Source of the DNA: Cristatella mucedo
Lineage: Eukaryota; Bryozoa; Phylactolaemata; Cristatellidae
DNA length: 64,000 nucleotides
NCBI GenBank assembly: GCA_009760855.2
Contig: WPIO01000002.1
Span: 4,808,001 to 4,872,000, forward strand
Direction of reading: 5' to 3'
Below are positions 61,686 through 64,000 of this stretch, one piece after another. Positions within the stretch are counted from its first letter, which is position 1. Each line of letters begins with the position of its first letter. The translations under genes were made by a program, and so were the position numbers. Under the pieces are notes generated by a model. That model was given only the letters and a program-made list of their open reading frames with translations. It had not been told where the DNA came from and ran no database searches.

Positions 61686-62810
61686 ATAAAGTCAGTTGGC
61701 TAGGATACCACTTGGGCTTTGAGTGCATTAAAGAGAACTCTCCACCATAGCCACAATCCTTCTGGCTCTGCTGAGTAACAGAATTAGATGCATTCATTGT
61801 AAGCTCTACCCCAACAGCTTCTACATCATATCGCCGATATGGATGGAACTTGGAAAGAGCAGTCGACAGGCTTGACTCTTCAGAGCCACAGAGCTTCCGA
61901 GACAAGAGCGACGGCTGCAGCAAAGGCAGAGCCTTCTCCCCCTCCCCCCAGCCAGCCAGCAGCAACACGTTGCCGACCGACCGACTGAAGGAACACCGTT
62001 GAGCAGCAGCAGAGCATAGCAAGTCGAGCTCAGGGAGCCAAAATACCACAAAAAAGCAGTTGCCGTGCAGTGGCTGCATATTTCCACGACCGACGGCCCG
62101 TTCTCTATCTGCCTGACGATGGCCGGCGGCGTACACGAGCACATGCTGCAGCTCGGAGACAGCACGACCTGGCAGCGAGCTGCGGCAGCAGTGAGCTTCT
62201 GACATTAGCAGAAAGAGAAAGCGTGGCGCTCGTAGTCGGCTGCATCCGGCATTTATTGCCTGCATGGTACTTACCTAACTAAGCAGACCGTGCTGCGGCC
62301 AGGTAAGAAGAACCGAAGATTACCTGATTACCCACACGTGGAGTCTGCTGATGGCTGCGGCCTGGCCCTGCATCAGAAAAGTAGCTGCCATTTAGGGCAG
62401 CCAATGAGCAGGCTAAGTCGACTGCCAAATACTCCTAAATCAGTCAGAATCACCTAGAATCAGCTACCAAGCAAAAGCAGCCTCCTTTGCTCCACTGGTT
62501 CGCTGCAACAACAAAAAAACAAAGAGACCAGTGAGTGACAAGGTGACCGGTGACAAGTTAAAGTCTTTTAGCCGAAGGTCTGGGATGGATATGCTCGACC
62601 TCAACTTACCACTAGTCGTCTAATAGAAAGCGTTTTCACGGAAGTGAGGATTAACACTTCCATTCATCTCGGTGGAGAAGGTCTGATTCCGATGTAGGCC
62701 GGCAGAAGGAGGGGCGTGGGTCAAGCAAGCAATGCAGCATATCTTCTGCAGCTCACATACACGACCCTTGGTATACGAAGTAAAGGTCAGCTGATTGAAC
62801 AGCATCATTT
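61686..62810. other. Non-genic stretch
   Basis: A 203-codon minus frame (62265-61654) has no domain I recognise and overlaps the R1 fragment. It could contain an upstream exon, but nothing ties it to Hv1. Confidence 0.35.
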
Positions 62811-62811
62811 A

Positions 62812-62935
62812 CATAAAGGCAGAAGAGCCTCAAGGGCTATGATCACTGCTTGCAATAAAAGATTGCCCACTGCTGCTGAACTCGGAGCTGCGACCTGGGT
62901 CATGAAGAGCGAGCACCTAAACCCTGGGCTAAGAC
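62812..62935 (-). repeat. SINE-2-like remnant
   Basis: AGGCAGAAGAGCCTCAAGGG, CTATGATCACTGCTTGCAAT, AAAAGATTGCCCACTGCTGC and ACTCGGAGCTGCGACCTGGG follow the minus-strand order of SINE-2 with many changes. Confidence 0.6.
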
Positions 62936-64000
62936 CCAAGGGAAGCAGCTGGTCTCTCTCTGACAGGGTTTCCAGGACTGCTAAGCTCGCCCATAGTGCT
63001 GCCAGCAGCCAGTAAAACAAATGCAGATGGGTGGGTAGCTAGCTGAATTCAGCACCACTCTTCGTTCAATAAAAATGAGCGCACAGTATGTTAAACGGTA
63101 ATTAAACATATCCATTTTCGCAAACTATTCACTTCGGTGCCGACTCGTGTTGCTCTTTTCACGTTTGCTCAACTTTCATCTCTGGGTGCCATCGTACATG
63201 GCAGCGATGGAAAATACAGAATTTAATAGGCTTAGCTTTCGAAGTTTTTTCTGAGTGAAAAAATGTCTCTTTGACTGCTCGCGGTATTAGTAGGGCGAGC
63301 TGCCCTAAAAGCCAGTGGCTAACTGCCCAGAGAAAATCGTGTCACGTCACGCTAGAACCGGTACGGGCACCGAGACTGATCTGGCAAAGCATGCTACTCC
63401 CTCGTTGGAAAGGGGGATCAAATGAAAAGGTAAACCTGAGAGTGTAACCTCAACCTTCGGTTGATGGGCAGCTGATACTTTAGGTGCTTTGTTGCTAATG
63501 TACAGCCCAAATGTATGGGCCTACAAGAGTAGTTTGATGCACTTTAACACGAGTGTACAATACTTTATTTAAATCCACCATCTGCTAATCAGGCTCTCGG
63601 TCGACTATGCTGCTTTGCTTTGCAGAAGTGTTGCACTCTTTGTGCAGACCTCTAGTGCAGACATTTAGTAGGCATCTGTTTTGAATAGCTCAGCTCCATC
63701 TTAGGGACTGGCAACGACCCCGGATCAGTTTTATAATTGGGCCTGCACCGAACGGCCTGACAGAGCTTTAGCAGTTTGAGCATAAGGCAGAGCATATCAG
63801 CCGACAGCCACTGAGGGCACACTTGCCATCAATTTCCATCAGTAAGCCTCGGTCATCGGAGCATCTGCACATCACAGCCAGCGATAGGCGTCCTTCCCCT
63901 TCACTAAGCCCGTGACTAGGCAGGAGAACAGCTTTACAGCCCAAGTTGGCAGCACGAGTGGCTTGATTTGGTCGACCAGTGAGCTCTGCCGAGCGAGCGA
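62936..64000. other. Non-genic stretch to window end
   Basis: No coding frame, RNA gene or recognised repeat. Confidence 0.4.

Noticed and set aside
61654-62265. 203-codon minus frame as a possible upstream Hv1 exon
   Set aside because: No domain content, overlaps an R1 repeat, and the Hv1 reading frame is already complete with a start at 59223.

Overview
The window is eukaryotic, almost certainly metazoan, nuclear DNA. Three spliced genes with GT-AG introns can be assembled exon by exon with matching reading phases, and everything around them is a dense mixture of LINEs, tRNA-derived SINEs, Ty3-type LTR elements and very long dinucleotide repeats. An Hv1 proton channel and an SH2 protein point to an animal or close relative. 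The species cannot be named from sequence alone; an invertebrate or basal deuterostome is a guess.

Genes. (1) 3362-7088 (+): a four-exon Myb-repeat DNA-binding protein of the TTF1/DMTF1/Reb1 type (620 aa). (2) 12002-15333 (-): a three-exon, 268-aa protein with one complete SH2 domain followed by a Gln-rich helix and a C-terminal WW domain, an unusual combination. (3) 47029-59223 (-): a complete six-exon voltage-gated proton channel (HVCN1/Hv1, 271 aa) with S1-S4 and a C-terminal coiled coil. The genes look functionally unrelated; they only share a neighbourhood.

Mobile DNA. One L2/CR1-like non-LTR retrotransposon family accounts for at least a dozen pieces on both strands. The best copy (39490-41457, -) is nested inside a SINE and carries a 5-bp duplication that breaks its reading frame. 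All copies end in the same hairpin tail followed by (ATT)n, and one SINE family (SINE-1) carries a version of the same tail, so the LINE probably mobilises it. Two related Ty3-like LTR elements lie 5 kb apart on the minus strand. The first (21142-23556) has a gag-like frame with a heptapeptide minisatellite and no pol. The second (28482-32277) has protease remnant, reverse transcriptase, RNase H and integrase but no gag. Each is flanked by a 5-bp target duplication.

Other structure. There are a ~150-bp-arm palindrome centred on (TA)n in an intron of the SH2-WW gene, an unclassified dispersed repeat seen at least seven times, two broad CpG/GC-rich blocks (about 17.9-19.6 kb and 24.0-27.3 kb) without a convincing gene, and CT/GA runs of 50-160 bp. 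Most other open frames, including Arg-rich ones in the GC-rich blocks and Ser/Leu or Arg/Glu ones in CT/GA runs, are composition artefacts.
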